Of a DNA stretch of 64,000 nt, positions 11,753 through 24,879 are shown piece by piece. The position numbers and the translations under genes are program-made. The notes beneath the pieces were generated by a model. That model did not search any database. It had not been told where the DNA came from and worked only from the letters and a program-made list of their open reading frames with translations. Position 1 is the first letter of the stretch. Each line of letters begins with the position of its first letter. Source of the stretch: Ampelocalamus luodianensis (lineage: Eukaryota; Streptophyta; Magnoliopsida; Poales; Poaceae); assembly GCA_036346255.1 (NCBI GenBank), contig CM070620.1, forward strand, positions 63,288,522-63,352,521. The letters are read 5' to 3'.

Positions 11753-14700
11753 TTCTACCCCCCTTAAACAGAATTCGACCCCGAATTCTACTTGAAAGAT
11801 CACCAACTGAACTTAATAATCATTTACACGCATCAACGTTAACAACTCAGTTAAAGCTCGCGCATGCGAGTTTCCAAGTCCCAAGTCTCATCACACTCTG
11901 CACCATAATGTATACCAACGTCTTACACCTCAATACTCGTCTCGACCTTTACAGGTTCTCTCGACACACAAGACACAAAGGTAAGGTTTACTCGTTGGCC
12001 AACGACTGTATCAAAAACTCAAGCTTTGGATCTCTCGTACTCCTCAAAGACCGAACTTACAAGACGTTGAGTACTGCACATGGGCTCGAGATAGTCCCGA
12101 CGATACGCCAACCTTTAAAATCAAATCAATGTACCTTGGGCCAACCTTCCTTCGGTACTAAACCGGACATCCTACATACATCATACGGGACTCTTGTTCC
12201 AACTCTCAATCGAACTCCTCACCGAAACAAGGATCACCTCCTTTAACGAGGACACACGATGTAACTCTTTGAACAAATTCTACTATAAGCGAGTCAACTT
12301 AAAGGAAAGGATTATCATGGTAACCACGCAAAACCAACTCCCGCCAAAAGGGTCAAATCCAAATCGAAGATTTATCACGAAAATATTTCCACTTTCCATG
12401 TGGCAATTTGCGAATGAACGTCACTAAAGCCAAAGGGAAAACACTTGAATGCCCAAATCAAAATTTTCATTTATTCCATCCAACTGGAAAGAATCATACA
12501 TGCCAACATAAATGCCGAGCTCAACTCGCGAAAGACATCCGTCAAAAACATAGCTCAAACAAGAATCAAGAAAACGTGTCTCTACTTGAGGAAGCATCAA
12601 TTTCTCGTTTCTCTTTTAGAAATAAAAATTTTCTCTCAACCTTTGGAATTCCAATTCATCGCATAACACACTAACTCATCTCTCTTAACTTGGCATTCTA
12701 AACGATATGCTCAAGTTGAAATACATCATCCACACATCTGTATAGAGGCTCTATCGACTCCACCAAACTTTCTCTCAACAACTCCTCTACCGACATAATT
12801 AATTTGATGATGACTTCCAATGCATCTCAAAATAGATCTCACATACAAACACATCACCTCAATCTTTTAAGAATAAACAACTCAAAATTCTCAGCACACA
12901 CATTCATATACTTCATCAAAAGGGTTCTATCAATGATCATCCCATTGTTCGGAATCCACTCTTATTCTACTTCCTCTACACATAATCATTGGGCGACTCA
13001 AGGTCCTAGCAAAAAGAATACGAAGCCCAAAACTATACTCCAAGAGTCCTACCATGAACTTCTCATGTAGAAAATAGGGGAAACCTCAAATTAAATCCCT
13101 AAAATTCTCACAATCCAAACATACTCGCGCATTGACATCAACACGAAAATATTTCTTCAATACAATTATCTTTATCAAGATTCTAACTCTAAGAGAGTTA
13201 CTTACTAAGTCCAAGTCTTTCCTGGCAATAATCCAATGATCCCGACTATCTCATTAATCTCTTTAACGATCAGATTACTTTGCTAATACTACTCTCATTA
13301 CAACACCATCATAATTCATCCGCACAACCGCAAGGTACCTAATCGTGACACTCTAATAAATCGAGTAAGATTCCCCATCCTTTCGAAAATTCTAATTTCC
13401 ACCCGAATTGAACAATGGATCTTGGATCACAAATCTTCATAGGTTCTAATGGTTGCAACAATGCAATCAGTTTGGCCTCCAAACCAAACATTCTCTATCA
13501 ATAAAATTCTCTCCAAGAATTACACACGAAATTAGTTCATCCTTCAACGCTCCTCGATTAACATACAATCCAAGGTCTCACAACCACATTGAAAAAACAC
13601 TTGAAAACCAATGTGAAACGAATGGTGGATCCTTCCTCAAAAGAAAAAGCAAATGAAGACATTTATTGCTTGAAGTAAACACCGGACCAAGGGAAATAGT
13701 CACTTAGGCAAAGAACTCGAAAAACATAAGAGAAAGTCAACAATCGAGGGCTCAAGCCCTACTGAAAGCGAATACCACACCACAAAAGAGGAAAACGTAA
13801 TGCCCTTTGAAAATTGATAAACCCTTATGGAACAATTGCATAAGGTTCAAGCACACTCAAACAAAGCGCAAAATGCAAACGATTTAAATCTCAAGCACTT
13901 ATACTTCACTCCTTCCTTTAACAAGGAAAGTTATTCTCTGTGATTACTACATCACTTTGCTAGCTTAACACATGATAGGCTCTTAAAACCCAAATCACAG
14001 GAACCACTTAAGAACCAATAAAATTCTTTCGACATGTCACTTGCTCGAATCAAACTCAATCACCACAACACTCAAGAGGTCCAAATAATCACAACCGTAA
14101 AACTCGAAACACTTTTACTAAATCCAATTTACGAAAGACGATCAAATTACTTTATTTCTAAAAGAATCATCTCCACACACACAAGTCACAATCTCTTGCA
14201 GATAATCTTACTAACATCAAGAATAATATACTCTGAATACCAATATTTATCATCAACTATTCCATTAGAAAGCCCCCAAAGTTTCACCAAATTGTTTCAT
14301 ACTACCCTTTTATCCCATCTTCAAAACGAGTGTATACCAAAACCATACTACCCTACTACATCAGCTTCTTAAGTTTAGAAGGGGTCTACCACACAATTGA
14401 AAAGGTCCTACCAAAAATCTTTCATCAAGGCCACATTATCATCCAATGTTTTCACAATCATGCGGGCATAAGCCACCTATTATAACGTTTCAGTTCAGCT
14501 TGTAGTGTTGCTCAACATCAAACTTCAACACACAACAGTTATACTCCAATCATTGTTATTATCCACTGGCTTCATTATGAAATCCAGTTGCTACCTACTT
14601 TTCTTCCCAAGTCATATGGATATTTACAAGCACATATTCAATTGTTCCTCCTCATATTTGGATTTCGGCAACATACCCTAAAACTTCAAAGATCGAAATC

Positions 14701-16005
14701 TTCTATCCATCAAAAGTCTCAACAACACTACAACCAAATTCATCGCGTCATTCTATATAGAAGAACTACATAGAACTCCTCCCATGAATTCTAGATCCAC
14801 CGATATTCAATCCATTCACCGGTTGTTCACAAGTCCAATAACTAATCATACTAGGAATATGTAAATCTAGCATTTCCTCTAGTTTCCTTTCCACACATTT
14901 AAATTAATCCATGGGAACCAAAGAGCCCAACAAGTTTAGCAACCTAAACGATTTTAATGATCAGACTAATTCATCAATGATCCATACTTCTTAATATCTC
15001 TATTGACTCTAAATAGGTATGGACATACTCTCCGTCGCTACTCATATATATAGTTCATCAAGAACTAGTAGAAGACAACATCAACTTAATCAATTTTACT
15101 TCCAAGGTTGCTAATTAATATTAATTACGCACCACACCAATGACTCAACTTGATACCCATGCCATAACGAGTTATTTGATTACAATCTCTGATTTAACCA
15201 TAACAAGGCATCACAAAAGGATTTTTAACAATTTCCACCAGAAAAGAGATGCATTAAACTTCAACACTCGGAATAATCCAAAAGAAATACATAGAGCCAA
15301 AGCTTTCTCATGTTAACAAACTTGCAACAGAAACTCTCATTACCCAAACTTTCAAACGAATACATGAGTCGTTCTTTTCCAATGAGAAAGAAGAAACAAC
15401 CATGGAATTATCAGAATGCCAATTGAGGACGATCACAAATAGTAAAAACAGCTCAACAAATAAAAACAATACTTGTTTCAGAGAACCATTGGAGACAATT
15501 GAAACACAACAATTAACATGAACCACGAACCCAAGAAAATTTCATCATCCACCACAGAACAAGAATTTGCCAAGATTGAGGTCAAGAAAGAAATCAACTT
15601 TCTAAAACAGCTCACGCTCAACTCCTGCAACTAAGGTATTCAGGGTAACTACTTTATGCGTCTACCACGAACGGTGGTATAGCCTGACAAAGTCCAAGGC
15701 CACAACCACGGCCTCCACTTCTTAACAACCATTATCGACACACATAAACAATATAATTACATATGATCATACACGATCATCTCATGACAATCATAGAATA
15801 GATTCATAGATATAGAATGTCATAACATATCATAGCATAGGCAAGAAAGATAGCACATAGGCAATTCAACAATTGCTCAACAAATAAAACATAACAACAG
15901 ATAATGCGAAAGTAATATAATTCCCAACCCCACATACTGTGCACAGTGTGTCAATTTAATATTTTTCTATTAACCACGGACCTAAAGCCCGCTCTGATAC
16001 CAATC
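11753..16005 (-). mobile_element. Non-coding internal region of non-autonomous element 1
   Basis: 4.25 kb, AC-rich on the plus strand, with no retroviral domain in any frame. Parts align by eye with the internal region of the second non-autonomous element (32745-36377). One is the ACATGTC(A/G)CTT block near 14033, matched near 34543. Another is the TACCACGAACGG...GGTATA block near 15665, matched near 36136. The polypurine tract lies at the left edge (11753-11770) and the primer site at the right edge. A conserved internal region without protein suggests an RNA role such as packaging or dimerisation; that is inference. Confidence 0.75.
15991..16002 (-). other. Primer-binding site (tRNA-Met type)
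   Basis: Reads TGGTATCAGAGC on the minus strand, followed by GGGCTTTAGGTCCGTGG. This is the same primer site and leader start as at 36360 and 50053. Confidence 0.9.
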
Positions 16006-18528
16006 AGAACACTCACCAGACATGAGCTCGGAATGCTACTAAACTAACCTTAGACAAACCTAACCAAGGTAATTTTAGTCAATTTCGATGTAACCTCCCT
16101 TGTAGAGTTAACTACATGGAGGTTCCAACACCTGATAAGTATTAATTAACTACACCACCATCCCGAGACATCAATAAGTATTCATAGCATATTAAGTAAC
16201 TGCAAAACCAAGGAGGTATGAAGTACCACTATCGATCATTATTACACTTAACATGTCGCATGATATAACATAACAAAACCTTTAAGTGACTTGCTCAATT
16301 ATTAAATTACGATTCAAGTTCATTCAACTTTATTTGATTCAGGTGAGTGTGTGTGAATATCAATCTACTCCCTCCCATGCATGATGTTCTGGATCGGGTA
16401 CCTAAAACAACAATAAAACAAGAGTGAGCCCATGACTCAGCAAGTACAAAACAACGATTATAGCATCGTGATCCAAAGCAAGAAACGCATCAATAAGACA
16501 TCTCACATGCAAATGCAATGCTCAAGGATCCTTTCTCTTTATCTTTCTTTGTGCATTACACCGTAATGCAAAGTATGCAACCATCGCCGCATACCCATGC
16601 TCGTATGCGCGCACGCACAGGACCAATTGCCCATTACTCCGCAAGTAATGGGGACTCATGCCCACACTCCACGAGTGTGGGGATCTCGGCCCGTCACATT
16701 CATGACGGGATCTCAAAGGAAAACATACTTGGTCACCACGTGACCAAGCCTCAATATGATCTCAATATTCACATGCTCATCATTTAATCATCATCAAATT
16801 ACCACAAGACAATAACATCATACGACAATAGAGCATGGACATAATTGAAACATCCACCAATCTTAACCAACATCATGCTAACAATCTCACTATGCCACCA
16901 CATATCGAAAAAGCACACAAACATAACCAATCAATCACAACCACGAATCAAACAATGCACTTGCCTTAACGCGAGAGAACGTGGGACGTGAAGACGGTGA
17001 TGCCCCCGGTACCACTCTCCCACCTAAATCAATGAGGAACATAAACTAAGACCATAGTAATGAACCATAAGAATTATACAAGTAATCACATTAGCCATAA
17101 CTTGCAACGCCATCCCGACTCCCAATTTCTAATTACTGATCTGTATCCTCTGTGAACAGTCATGATGTAAAATTCATATCTTTCCGTACAGTAGTCCAAA
17201 TTAGGTGTTCTAGGACTTCATTGAAAGGTAATTAAATTATCTAAATAAACTTAGTTGGGGAGCCGTTTTGATTCTACCATCTACTGCCCCTAGCAAACCA
17301 ATCTATCAGACATCAGAATTCACGTCGGGTTCTCTGGACAGTACACTAAAACCTCCATAACTTTTGCTACGAGAATCCAAATCTTGTGTTCTTTATCTCT
17401 ATGAAAAGGTACGGAAATTACCACATTTTTCGTTATATTGAGGTCCCCTGATTCTCCCTTTAATTAGCAGTTCTAACCAGTTTTCTACAGACTGTCCATA
17501 ATCTGACAGAACAACAGGACAGCAATACTAGAAAATTCATAACTCCCAAACCGTTAATCGGATTTGGGTGATCTTGGCGGCCAACGAAAGCTAAGAACAT
17601 AACCTACAATTATCTAGGAGACCAAAACCTCTGATTCGGCCTCTAACCACATGAAATTAACCCCGCAAGCTTCTGGACGAATCTGCACGAACAGCAGGCA
17701 GATTGCAACCTAGCCAAAAACTACCCGATTACTCTTCTATGACTAATTACCCAACAACAACAACGCATTACCCTTGATGCCGCTGAAGGTCGCGAACCAC
17801 GGATGGCGATCCCTCTTCCTTCTCTTCTCCCTTCTCTTCTTCTTCCTTTCTTCTTCTTCCTTTCTTTCCTTCTTTTCTCCTCTTTGCATAGAAGGGGGAG
17901 GACATCAATGGAGCGCAAGGGGAGGAGGTGTTGGACCAAGGCGTCAATGGAGAGGGAGAGTGGCGGCTCTAGGGGGGAAGGAGGGGCAAGGGGAGGGGCT
18001 CTAGGGTTTCAGCCGTCCTCCCCTCTATCCCACTTGGCCGGCCTCCACATGGGCCTCCTGGGCTAAAGGCCCGAGGCCCAGGTTCTCCCTACTTTATTTC
18101 TGTGCAGCGAACACTTCGGAGGTCGTAACTTTCTCTCCCGAACTCGGAATGGAGTGATTTTTGTCTTCAAATTTAGATAACTCATAGCACTTCAACTTTC
18201 TATTTGTGGAGTTTTTCTTAAAGTGCCGTCTTCATTACGAAATTTTCCTTGGAAGTTGACTCAGTTGCGGACCTTGATTCTCTGTACGACCTGCCTTGCG
18301 GGCCCCTTATCTCAAACCTTATAACTCCAAATTAGGTAAATGAGGACTCTAAATTGTACTATAGAAAATGATCTACAACTTTGTAGTTATGAGGTTTTCC
18401 ATTCGAAGTCGTTCCAGTCGCGAAAATTACGTTGCAAGATGATTACAGATTCTGTCATGTTTATGTGCGAGGCAAATAAGGGATCTCTCAATCTCCTTAT
18501 ATTCTCTGTACCTAAACGAGATATTACA
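16006..18528 (-). mobile_element. 5' LTR (right) of non-autonomous element 1
   Basis: Nearly identical to the left LTR apart from single-base losses and the missing 156-bp duplicate. Its inner edge reads AGAACACTCACC where the left LTR has TGTAACACCCCAG, so the canonical terminus is altered. It ends GAGATATTACA followed by the GGGCT duplication. A stem-loop array lies at 16550-16750. Confidence 0.85.
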
Positions 18529-18533
18529 GGGCT
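18529..18533. repeat. Target-site duplication GGGCT, right copy
   Basis: Matches 9085-9089. Confidence 0.85.
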
Positions 18534-19816
18534 TTAACCCTGGTTCCACACCACCACCTGGCATTTGTAAAACATTCTAAGAATACCATCCAAAAGCACA
18601 CAACATTGCAATAAAACTAAATAGACAAATCTGCTCCTAATCGCAACCCAAAACGATACCATTCCTTCCCAAACACTATTTTGTCCAAAACAGGACAGTC
18701 GCCTTAGAAGAATCATAACTTTTGATATAAAGCTCCAAAAATCATGAACTCAGACTTTCTAGAGTCTACACACATATACCCACAATTTCTCAGGTGATCC
18801 AAAGTTCACATTATTTCATCTAAATCCTTGTTTTTAACTCCGAAGACATATCTGTCATCTTCGGTAATATCGACTTAGAAATTCCATAACTTCTAATAGG
18901 TTCATCCAAAAATAGTGATCTAAGACATTCTGGAATCCACAAAGAATTATCTTTCACAATAAATTTATGCTAATTTTCTACTCTGCCACTATCTTTGCTA
19001 ATTTAGCATTTTCCCATGAATCAATTACCACGACTGCTATAACCTGACAGAGATTCTGGATAGCAGCATTGTAAAATTCATATCTCGAGATCTACTCATT
19101 CAAAAATTGTGATCCTAGCACGTTAAAGAAAGATAACGAAATCACCTATCTTTTATCTAACTAGACAGACTTCTAATTTCGAGTTTAACTAGCCCAAATC
19201 GTCCTCGCAACGCACTGCCCTAAACCTGACGAATCTGGACAGAACCGAAACGTGAATTCCTATTAGCTAAACGATCTACAAATCGAATCAAAATTAAACT
19301 AGGGCTTGCCAAAGACTTCCAGATTGTTACCCTTGAAGATCATCCAAAGAAGAAAATGTGGTCCTTGGTCCTTCTTCTTTTTCCTCCCTTCTTCTTCCCT
19401 TCTCTTCTCTCTTCCTCCGTCCTTTCTTGATCTTGGCCGGCAGTAAGGAGACATCACAAGGAGGGGAGGCACCACCAGGGGAGGAGAGGAGCTATGGGGG
19501 AGGTGCTGGACAGATTGGGAGTTGCGGCCACAAAGGGGAGGGGAGATGGAGGCGCAAGGGAGGGGAAAGGGGGTGGAGGCACAATGGGGAGGGGAGGGGA
19601 TATATAGTGGCAGTGCTATAGTGTGTGCTATAGTAGCATGGGTGCCCCCTCCACTTAGACGGTTTCCCTAATGGGCCAAGGTGTTGTGGGCTTTCGGCCC
19701 ACAACCCAGGTTCTCTGAATAACGCGAAAACCCCCTGAAACTTCGGTTAAAACCACTCTATAAAACAATTCGCATCCGTAAATATTTTCTCCTCTTTAAA
19801 TATTTGGGATATTACA
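18534..19816 (-). mobile_element. 5' LTR of outer minus-strand element, second segment
   Basis: Continues the LTR interrupted at 9089 and ends GGGATATTACA at 19816. In element sense it holds the 5' (U3) part. A GC-rich block lies at 19380-19600, with a TATATA at 19601-19606 that could serve as TATA box on the minus strand. Open frames at 19358-19704 overlap on both strands and are not genes. Confidence 0.75.
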
Positions 19817-20195
19817 CAAGTGGTAGAAAATAGTCGGATGACGACGAAGAGATGCCGTTCCAAGATCCAAAGCACACCATCGACCATATCTATGGAGGAT
19901 CTTCGGCATACGAGTCAAAGCGATAACTCAAGGCTGTCGAACGTGAGGTAAACTCCATTGACCCTCCTCTTGTTAATAAAATATCGAAGTAGTCAGAAGT
20001 CATCATCTCTTTCAAGAATGGTGATTGCCTGATCCCTTCAACTTGACCAAGTCGGTTTCTGATCGTGGTCGAGCCCATCATAAACAACTGTCGTGTAAAT
20101 TGAGTGTTAGTTGATGGTGGCAATTCATTAAATATTTTATTTACAAGTGCCTTGGACGAGATGCAAGTACCTCGAACCAGGGTAAAACTTGTACA
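19817..20195 (-). other. Unassigned fragment with a 77-codon open frame
   Basis: This 379 bp piece lies between two oppositely oriented LTR ends (ATATTACA at 19816, TGTAATATCC at 20196). On the minus strand an open frame runs from 20123 to 19890. The same frame can be read further upstream to about 20190 without a stop. It shows no retroviral motif that I recognise. It could be a piece of gag from a Tat-type element, a captured host exon, or chance. The immediate flanks CAAGT (19817) and ACTTG (20187) are reverse complements. Confidence 0.3.
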
Positions 20196-22541
20196 TGTAA
20201 TATCCTGACTTGCTTTGAGAGAGAGAGGAAGAGAACAATTGAATTAGAGAAGGAATTTGAAGGTTTTAAAGGGCGTTTTTGCGTTTTGAGGAACTCAAGC
20301 CTTAGGCTACCTGCCTGCAGCCTTGGCCCAAGAAGGGGGGACGGGGCAGCCAAACCCTAACCCATCACCCCCATGCGTCACTCCCTCCCTCCCTCATTTT
20401 TTCCAGCCACCACCCCCCTTCCTCCCACTTTCCGCCGCTGCCCCCTTCAACTACCTCCTACGAAGTCTTCATCAATTCGTCGATCGGAGCATTAAACGAC
20501 ATCTGATTGGGCTGAAACTTGGTCAGTGTGTTCTTGACTTGTTTCTCTTCGATTTGTATGGTTGGATTGAGGATTAGTTGAGAAGAGCACCTGTTTTGAG
20601 AGGGGTTTTTTCAGCTTGTATTACTGTAGTTTTAACTCAAAGTAGTTTTGGTATATCATCTGTTTGTGTGGCGACGATCACGGATTGGGCTGAAATTTTT
20701 ACAGCATGTAGAGAACTCATGTAAATACATTCTTGTCAATTTTCATGCAATAATTATCTGGTGTTTGTGAGATATGAGTTAATAATGAAAGGGGACAGAA
20801 CTGTAGTTTCGGGTAGCAGATCGGTTTTCTATTGATTTGGTCGCGCTGTAGTTTTAGGTTCTATAATGGTGAAATTTGGTCCGGCCATCTCCTAAAGATT
20901 TGTGGGTAATGTTTTTAGCTTTCAATAGAATCTGGATCACGTTGTTTGGACGAGCGGTTCAAAAGTTATGATTTTCGTAGCGCTGCTGCCCCGTGAATCT
21001 GCTTCAATTCTGACAATCTTTAGTAATCAGACTTATGCGGGTAGCTAAAGGAATTTCTGGGATGTCTCACTATAACGAAAGATGTAGATAATTGACTTAG
21101 CTTTCGAGAAAGCTAAAGAACACAAAATTTGTATAATTGTACTGAAAGTTATGATGGTTATAATGTCGCTGTCCAGAAACCCTGACGTGAAATAGCTGCT
21201 CTGTTAATATGTTTGGTAAGGGTATTAGATGGCCAAATCAGGAAGGCTCACCAAATAGGTTTAGGTGGGGAATTTGATAAGATTTCCAGAAAGTCTAAGA
21301 ATGCGTCATTTGGATCTTGGATAAAAAACGTTATGGATTTTATAGTGTGACTGTCTGCTAAGGGGACCGACAGCAGTTTAAGATTTTGGGAGTTGGGTTT
21401 GCGCTATTGAACGTTGCTTTTTCGTAATTACTTCTAGTTTTGTCTTATCCAGTATTATTGTCTTAGCGTGCTTTAATTAAATTCAGATGGGGGATTGGTC
21501 CCGGGGGCAGCGCCCTCTTCACGTTCTCCGTTCTCGCACGGTTGAGGCAAGAACTTGTTTGCTAGTATTGTTAGTATATGTGATATTTATGGATGCTAGA
21601 GTGTTATGGATGCAATGATTATGATTATTAGTGTTGTGAAAATATGTATTATTCATGGATGCTTGAATGTTATGAATGTCTATGAACATGAATAAGTATG
21701 AATAAGTTTATTCATATGTGATGTTGCTGAGAATGCATGATTATGATGATTTAAGATTTGTTCATATGCATCATGCTAACATATTGAAGACTTGGTCACG
21801 TGGTGACCAAGCATTTGTTAAAGTCCCCGTCATGAATATGACGGGCTTATGGTCCCCACACTCATGGAACGTGGGCTTAGGTCCCCATACTTGCAGAGTA
21901 TGGGCAATGGTCCCTGTGCTAGATGGCACAGGCATGGGCATGCATCGACGGATGCATGCTCTGCATTACCGGTAAAATGCAAAAGATAAAGAGAAAGAGA
22001 AAGTGCATTTGAGCATCTTGCATAGCATGAGAATATAACATGTTTGTAATAAAGATTTATGGATGGTTGTGATGATTACAGTTGTTTATGCTAATGTTTC
22101 CATTTATTGTACTTGCTAAGTCTTTGGACTCACCCTTGTTGTTGTTGTGTTTTTAGGTACCCTTTACAAGAACGGGATGCATGGGAGAGAATAAAACTTA
22201 GAGTGGTTGCACAATGGCACGAACTACTCACATTTCATTTGATTTAATGATTTTTTAGTAGTTGATTATATTGCTTAATATATTCTTTATGATTTCTTCC
22301 TTGCTTGGAATAAAATTATAATAGAATTGATTAGTAGATTATGGATGCTCTTTGGATTATACCTTAGTTGTTTAGCATGCTATGGATGATATAGTGATGA
22401 TTAGCATAATTTCGGATGTCTTTTGATTATGTTAGATGTTGTATTGATTAAGTATGTTATAAATGAATGTTGGGACCTCCGGTATAGTTAACTATATAGA
22501 GGAGGTTCTACCGAAATTCAGTAAGATGTCTTTGTTTTAAA
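20196..22541 (+). mobile_element. Truncated plus-strand LTR (same LTR group as 9090-18528)
   Basis: Starts TGTAATATCCTGAC. It matches, in reverse complement, the LTRs at 8092-19816 and 9090-18528: a GC-rich block near 20330-20450, a donor-like GAGGCAAGAAC at 21544, the stem-loop array at 21791-21985, an acceptor-like TTTTTAG at 22156, and GGGACCTCC...GGAGGTTCTACCGAAATT near 22470-22518. The last 60-70 bp expected before TGTTACA are missing. At 22541 the sequence changes to another LTR family, so the 3' end was lost. Confidence 0.75.
21791..21985 (+). repeat. Array of seven stem-loops in the plus-strand LTR
   Basis: Stems in order: CTTGGTCAC/GTGACCAAG (21791), CCCGTCAT/ATGACGGG (21826), CCCAC/GTGGG (21855), CCCATACT/AGTATGGG (21885), CCTGTGC/GCACAGG (21913), GCATGCATC/GATGCATGC (21938) and an imperfect TGCATTAC stem (21962). 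The order is that of 9840-9641 read on the minus strand. Several stems have changed on both arms together. Confidence 0.85.
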
Positions 22542-24863
22542 TGGACCTCCTTTCCTTGACCCTGAAGCGTCGTCGGACCTCCATCACGACCATAGCCGTA
22601 CCATCTACTCCGCCTCATCGTCGATTCCAGTGATCACCGTCGAACTCCAGAGCCAAAAATCATACTAGTGTGTGCACAATATCATTCTCTACCCAATGTG
22701 TTCACTCGCCACCCACGCCACAGCACCGCTCGTTGTTGTCGGCTGCGCCCAAAACCCTTGCCGTGGTGCGTCATCGGATGATGTAGCACCCATGTGTTCC
22801 GTTGTGTCAGTGTCCTAGTCAGCAAATTCACTGATGTGTCAAGCCACGCTGGTGCCAAGTCAGTGCTAACGTGGCGCAGTTAGCCCAAACCCTAGATCCG
22901 ATCTTGTGTAGACCAAGTCCACCATGCACTGAGTTTATGACACGTAGGGCCCACTTATCAGAGTAGTTTTTGGGATTTGGTTTAATTCCAAAAATTAGTG
23001 ATGACGTCGTGCTGATGTCATATTCCGGATTTTTCAATAGAAAAATAATTTAGAAATTCCAAAAAATCCCTTTTTGCCTTTTCTTTAGATTAGATCTTCC
23101 AGAAGCCATATCTTCTTCATCCGAACCCCGATTGAACCCTTTCAAATTTCTAAATTCATATAAATTTGAGCTCTATTTTGCTGAGATTTTTATTTTATTT
23201 TTAGAGTTGATTTTCCTCTCTGTTTTATTTATTTTTGTTTATTTATCTTGTTTACGAGTATACGCTGATACTTCGGGGGATTTTGAAGGAGGAGTTCACC
23301 AAGATCAGGACCAGTACCAAGATCTATTCTAAGGCAAGTTGTACCTTTGAACATGTTAAACCCAATTTTCAAAATTATTTTGATTCAAATATTGCATTTA
23401 TTTTAAGTATTTATTTAAATACTTTGGGATTAGTTATTCATCCTAATTGTTTATATCCACCTTGTCTATTGTTATGTCATGATCTGTTGTCACCCTAGAT
23501 TGGTTCATTATTTAGTTGGTATTATCATAGCACCAACGTGGGTTGGTTAGATACGATTAGTCTGCTTAGCTATGCAACGAGTCATCATTTCATGTGAGTC
23601 GTAAATATAAATTTGACTAAGTGAATATAGAACTTTCTGATAAAACTGTGTTTTGTGCTATTACCCATTGATGATATGTGTTGCACTTAACCAACTGGGT
23701 GGTAAAGGATTTAAACTGAGGCAAGTGGTGAAAACTGTGTGATATGGTGGAGCTTTGTTTTTGGGAATCATAATCTTCGTGGCATAGTAAGAAATTGGAA
23801 GTCTTGCTTTAGTCAGTTAAGGACTAAACTTTGTGGGCCATTAAACTGAGCCTTACTGTACGATCACATACCTGGTATGGGACGGGCCTAACTTAGTAAG
23901 TTATGGAATCTCGGCATTGACTACTCAAGTAGTAGGTTAAGCTCTTGTGCCAGGGTGGAGGTGTGTTTCTGTCTTTGTGGCAACTCACATCTATGAGCGG
24001 ATCACTGTCTTCAGGTCGAACGGTGTGCGACGAACTAATTTCCTGTGTGGGCGTTAGTGTCATCATTAAAACACATCAGGAGTGTCAATGTTTGAGATGA
24101 AGTTTCAAAAAAGTTTTGTTATGATTAGTGCTAGCTACACTGATTATATCGTGTGGGTAAAGTGTACAACCTCTGTAGAGTGTTAAACAATATATTCGAA
24201 TAGCCACGTCCGCAGTCATGGACATGCTTGGGGATTTCACACAAGGGATAGTTTCTCATAAAACAATTGAGAAGGGACAGCTGTGTGATCTAAGTCATAT
24301 GGCTATGTGAAAGAATTGGTTAGGCTTTGTGTCCTTTGTGAAATCAACTGTTAAATTATTATCGTTTATTTGTTTTGAATTATATTTTCAATCTATTATT
24401 TATATTCAATTGCAAATGTTGCTTTTACACAAAAGAACTACATAAACCATTTCCTTTGGAAACAAGCCATCATCTATACATTACATTCTGTGGTATAACT
24501 TGTGAGTACGGTTGTGTACTCATACTTGCTACAATCATTCAACAGAAATGAAGGAGTCATCACCCGCTTTCGAGGAAGAGTTCTACGAAGGTGCTAATCG
24601 TTAGGGTCTTTATCTCAGTCGGTTGCCTGTGGTGAATTGATGGGTTTCGACTGAAGTTTATTTTGTTTCGCTGCTGCTTATTTAATTATTGCCAGCCCTG
24701 CGAGGCTTAATAAGTGTAAACTCGACCATAAGGTCAAAACCAGTTATTTGCTTTTCATATTAGTCGTTTACTTTATTATTCATCTTGTGTGGATCGATAT
24801 TCATCTATGTTGATACTGTGTGTATACATAGAGGGTCCAGAGTTACATTTTTTGGTCCCGACA
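22542..24863 (+). mobile_element. 5' LTR, truncated at its 5' end (second Tekay-type family)
   Basis: Homologous in reverse complement to the LTR 39384-42577 from about GGACCT onward, with visible substitutions throughout, so the two are old. It ends GGTCCCGACA, directly followed by a primer site. It carries AAGGCAAGTT at 23331, a TATTCGAATAGCC block at 24192, a GAGTAC...GTACTC hairpin near 24505, and an acceptor-like AACAG at 24545. The U3 start (TGTGACATCC in the full copy) is missing; about 0.9 kb is lost. Confidence 0.8.
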
Positions 24864-24867
24864 GAAG

Positions 24868-24879
24868 TGGTATCAAAGT
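24868..24879 (+). other. Primer-binding site, decayed
   Basis: TGGTATCAAAGT lies four bases after the LTR end. It differs at two positions from the TGGTATCAGAGC seen elsewhere in the window. It fixes the plus orientation of the gag-bearing fragment. Confidence 0.75.

Larger units (their letters stand above)
9090..18528 (-). mobile_element. Complete non-autonomous gypsy LTR element (LARD-type), 9.4 kb
   Basis: The element has two LTRs of about 2.5-2.7 kb (9090-11752 and 16006-18528) around a 4.25 kb internal region. A primer site adjoins the right LTR, and a purine-rich tract (CCCCCCTT on the plus strand) adjoins the left. The minus orientation follows from the primer site. No gag, protease, reverse transcriptase or integrase motif is found in any frame; the largest internal open frames are about 110 codons and resemble nothing. 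It must therefore rely on proteins of another element, plausibly the family represented at 47799-57322, with which it shares leader and LTR features. The GGGCT duplication shows it integrated as one unit. Confidence 0.85.
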
